Source: Acropora yongei
Lineage: Eukaryota; Cnidaria; Anthozoa; Scleractinia; Acroporidae
DNA: 17,500 bases
Assembly (NCBI GenBank): GCA_014634225.1
Contig: BLFN01000732.1
Span: forward strand, 3,565,342-3,582,841
Reading direction: 5' to 3'
Both the position numbers and the translations under genes were made by a program. The notes under the pieces are model-generated. The model did no database searches, was not told where the DNA came from, and saw nothing but the letters and a program-made list of their open reading frames with translations. This document shows, in pieces, positions 16,280-17,500 of the stretch. How positions within the stretch are numbered: position 1 is the stretch's first letter; every line of letters starts with the position of its first letter.

Positions 16280-16610
16280 CAAAGCTTCAAACATGTTTCG
16301 TATTCTGAGGCTGGTACTCCAGATACGAGGCCCACATGATGAATTTGGTGTTCTTGTTAACATCAGGATATCTGGCCTGGAGGTTCTCTAGGTGGTGTTG
16401 AATTACCCCATCGAGAAGGAATGGGGTAAGGTAAGGCCAAACACCACTCTAGTAAAGTGCAATCTTGTCAGAGAGTCAGTGCACTTGCAGGAATGCACTG
16501 CGTAAATCTCCTGCAACCACTACAGGATGAATATGGTTACAGAGAATGACACTACACAGCTTGTTTTTTAGTGGAGGCCCAATGTGAAAACAATTGTTCT
16601 GCTATGGGAG
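16280..16610 (-). pseudogene. BEL/Pao retrotransposon reverse transcriptase fragment
   Basis: On the minus strand from about 16600: 'NNCFHIGPPLKNKL', 'HPVVVAGDLRSAFLQVH' (with the first catalytic aspartate), a TGA (16476-16478), then in a shifted frame 'FTRVVFGLTL', and back in the first frame 'PFLLDGVIQHHLENLQARYP'. After another shift comes 'HHVGLVSGVPASEYE' at the place of the YVDD box, with both catalytic aspartates lost. The motif set (GDLxxAFLQ, FTRVVFGL, PFLL-x-x-x-I-x-x-H-L) is distinctive for BEL/Pao rather than gypsy or copia. No LTR, protease or integrase was found beside it. Confidence 0.75.
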
Positions 16611-17500
16611 TTATGAATGGTCTTAGCCGCCACATTTAAATATAAAAAGATTAATTTTGTGGTACTTTATTGCACATGGCGGAAAGATACTCATGGAAGT
16701 GACTTGCTGCATACGTCACTGCAAACAGCAGTGTGGAGGAATGAAGATTCCTTGTATGCTGGTGTTTAGTTTTCGCGTAAAGCGAAAATTAATCACTTGA
16801 AAGAACTCTTGGAGAGCAAGGTTCGCTGATAAACACTCTAAGACACCTTCAGGAGCTACCACTTAATGAAAAAGCCAATGAACTACAGGAACACGCTCTC
16901 AGTTACTTTTATTTTATTTCTTGACACCTTAAGAAGTTTTATGAATATTAATTTGTTTTTTGAGAACTCCAAACACAGATCCCTCAATTTTTTGGCTTCA
17001 ATTTTGTGAAAAAAATTGCGGCTTATACATGGACGTTTATGGTAGACGCCACAGCTTGAATTCGTTGCTATGAGATCATGTACGATTCAACTGAGAGGAT
17101 AAATAAAATTTACAAAGTTACAAGTAAAACTAACATGAATTGTGAAGCTGGAAATATACAAACGAACAAGAGGAATACTTACAAAACTTTGGTTAAAAGC
17201 TCTAAATTTCATTGAGTCCAATGTTATCCTGTTTGCAAAAACGATATGTCAACTACTTCTGGCAAGACCAACAATTACACATGCACCAGAACCTATGCTA
17301 TTTTTATGAATAAATTTACAACTTACAATTAACGCTTAAAGACAATAAATTTTTACATCCATTCATACGGCCCTAGAGGAGTTCTTTTGTGCACAGGCAG
17401 GTGCATCATAAATGACTCACTGCTTCATTGTCTCAGCCTTATTACACGCTAGAGCTTGATGGGGAAGATTGATTGCCCAATCAGATTGTGTGGACTCAGA
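16611..17500. other. AT-rich stretch without genes
   Basis: No open frame of note, no paired repeats and no RNA gene. A short hairpin lies at 16767-16791. GCGGCTTATACATGGACG near 17018 is reminiscent of transposon subterminal sequence, but I could not pair it. Confidence 0.5.
16767..16791. repeat. Short perfect hairpin
   Basis: TTTTCGC-GTAAA-GCGAAAA (16770-16788), a 7-bp perfect stem with a 5-base loop. It extends to about 10 bp through one G-T pair. Function unknown; it could be a relic of an element end. Confidence 0.5.

Noticed and set aside
17010..17050. GCGGCTTATACATGGACG-like sequence as a transposon end
   Set aside because: It is reminiscent of subterminal sequence of DNA transposons, but no inverted partner or target duplication is present in the window.

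Overview
This window looks like intergenic or intronic DNA of an animal, most likely an anthozoan cnidarian (coral or sea anemone). That assignment is inferred from the mix of element families and the A+T-rich background, not proven. I see no complete gene, rRNA, functional tRNA, CRISPR array, operon or bacterial signal. Nearly everything recognisable is a decayed transposable element. All the protein-coding relics lie on the minus strand; only one tRNA-derived SINE is clearly on the plus strand.

Layout, left to right. 1-530: part of a hAT-type transposase running off the left edge. 530-632: a palindromic GC-rich insert. 1159-2400 (possibly to 2937): a second hAT-type transposase relic in correct N-to-C order on the minus strand. 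3179-3398: a 27-bp minisatellite open on both strands. 3494-4050: a broken SGNH-hydrolase-like ORF. 4056-5507: mostly featureless apart from a 28-bp duplication. 5508-6077: a miniature LTR element (TRIM-like) with terminal repeats, a primer-binding-site-like start, a purine tract and an imperfect 5-bp target duplication. 6083-8047: featureless.

8048-13190 is a nest. A Ty3/gypsy element of Mag type (8184-11933, paired LTRs, gag-protease-RT-integrase with many breaks) sits inside the 3' end of the pol gene of a second, different Ty3/gypsy element. Pieces of that host element lie on both sides of it (8048-8183 and 11934-12550). A SINE (9941-10310) is inserted in the reverse transcriptase of the Mag-type element. 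A 5'-truncated LINE tail (12557-13030) separates the outer element's integrase from a gag start (13032-13190). The order of events reads: outer gypsy, then LINE and Mag insertions, then SINE.

13480-14005: a pogo/Tigger-like inverted-repeat element flanked by TA. About 14445-14875: a second SINE on the minus strand with a different 3' end. 15458-15850: an unidentified minus-strand open frame, the only candidate for a host exon. 16280-16610: a BEL/Pao reverse transcriptase fragment. The rest, to 17500, is AT-rich with no call.

I found no convincing undescribed multi-gene system. The most useful observations are the TRIM-like element, the gag start buried in a decayed tRNA-Ser-type primer site, the nested insertions whose order can be read, and the SINE pair with exchanged tails.
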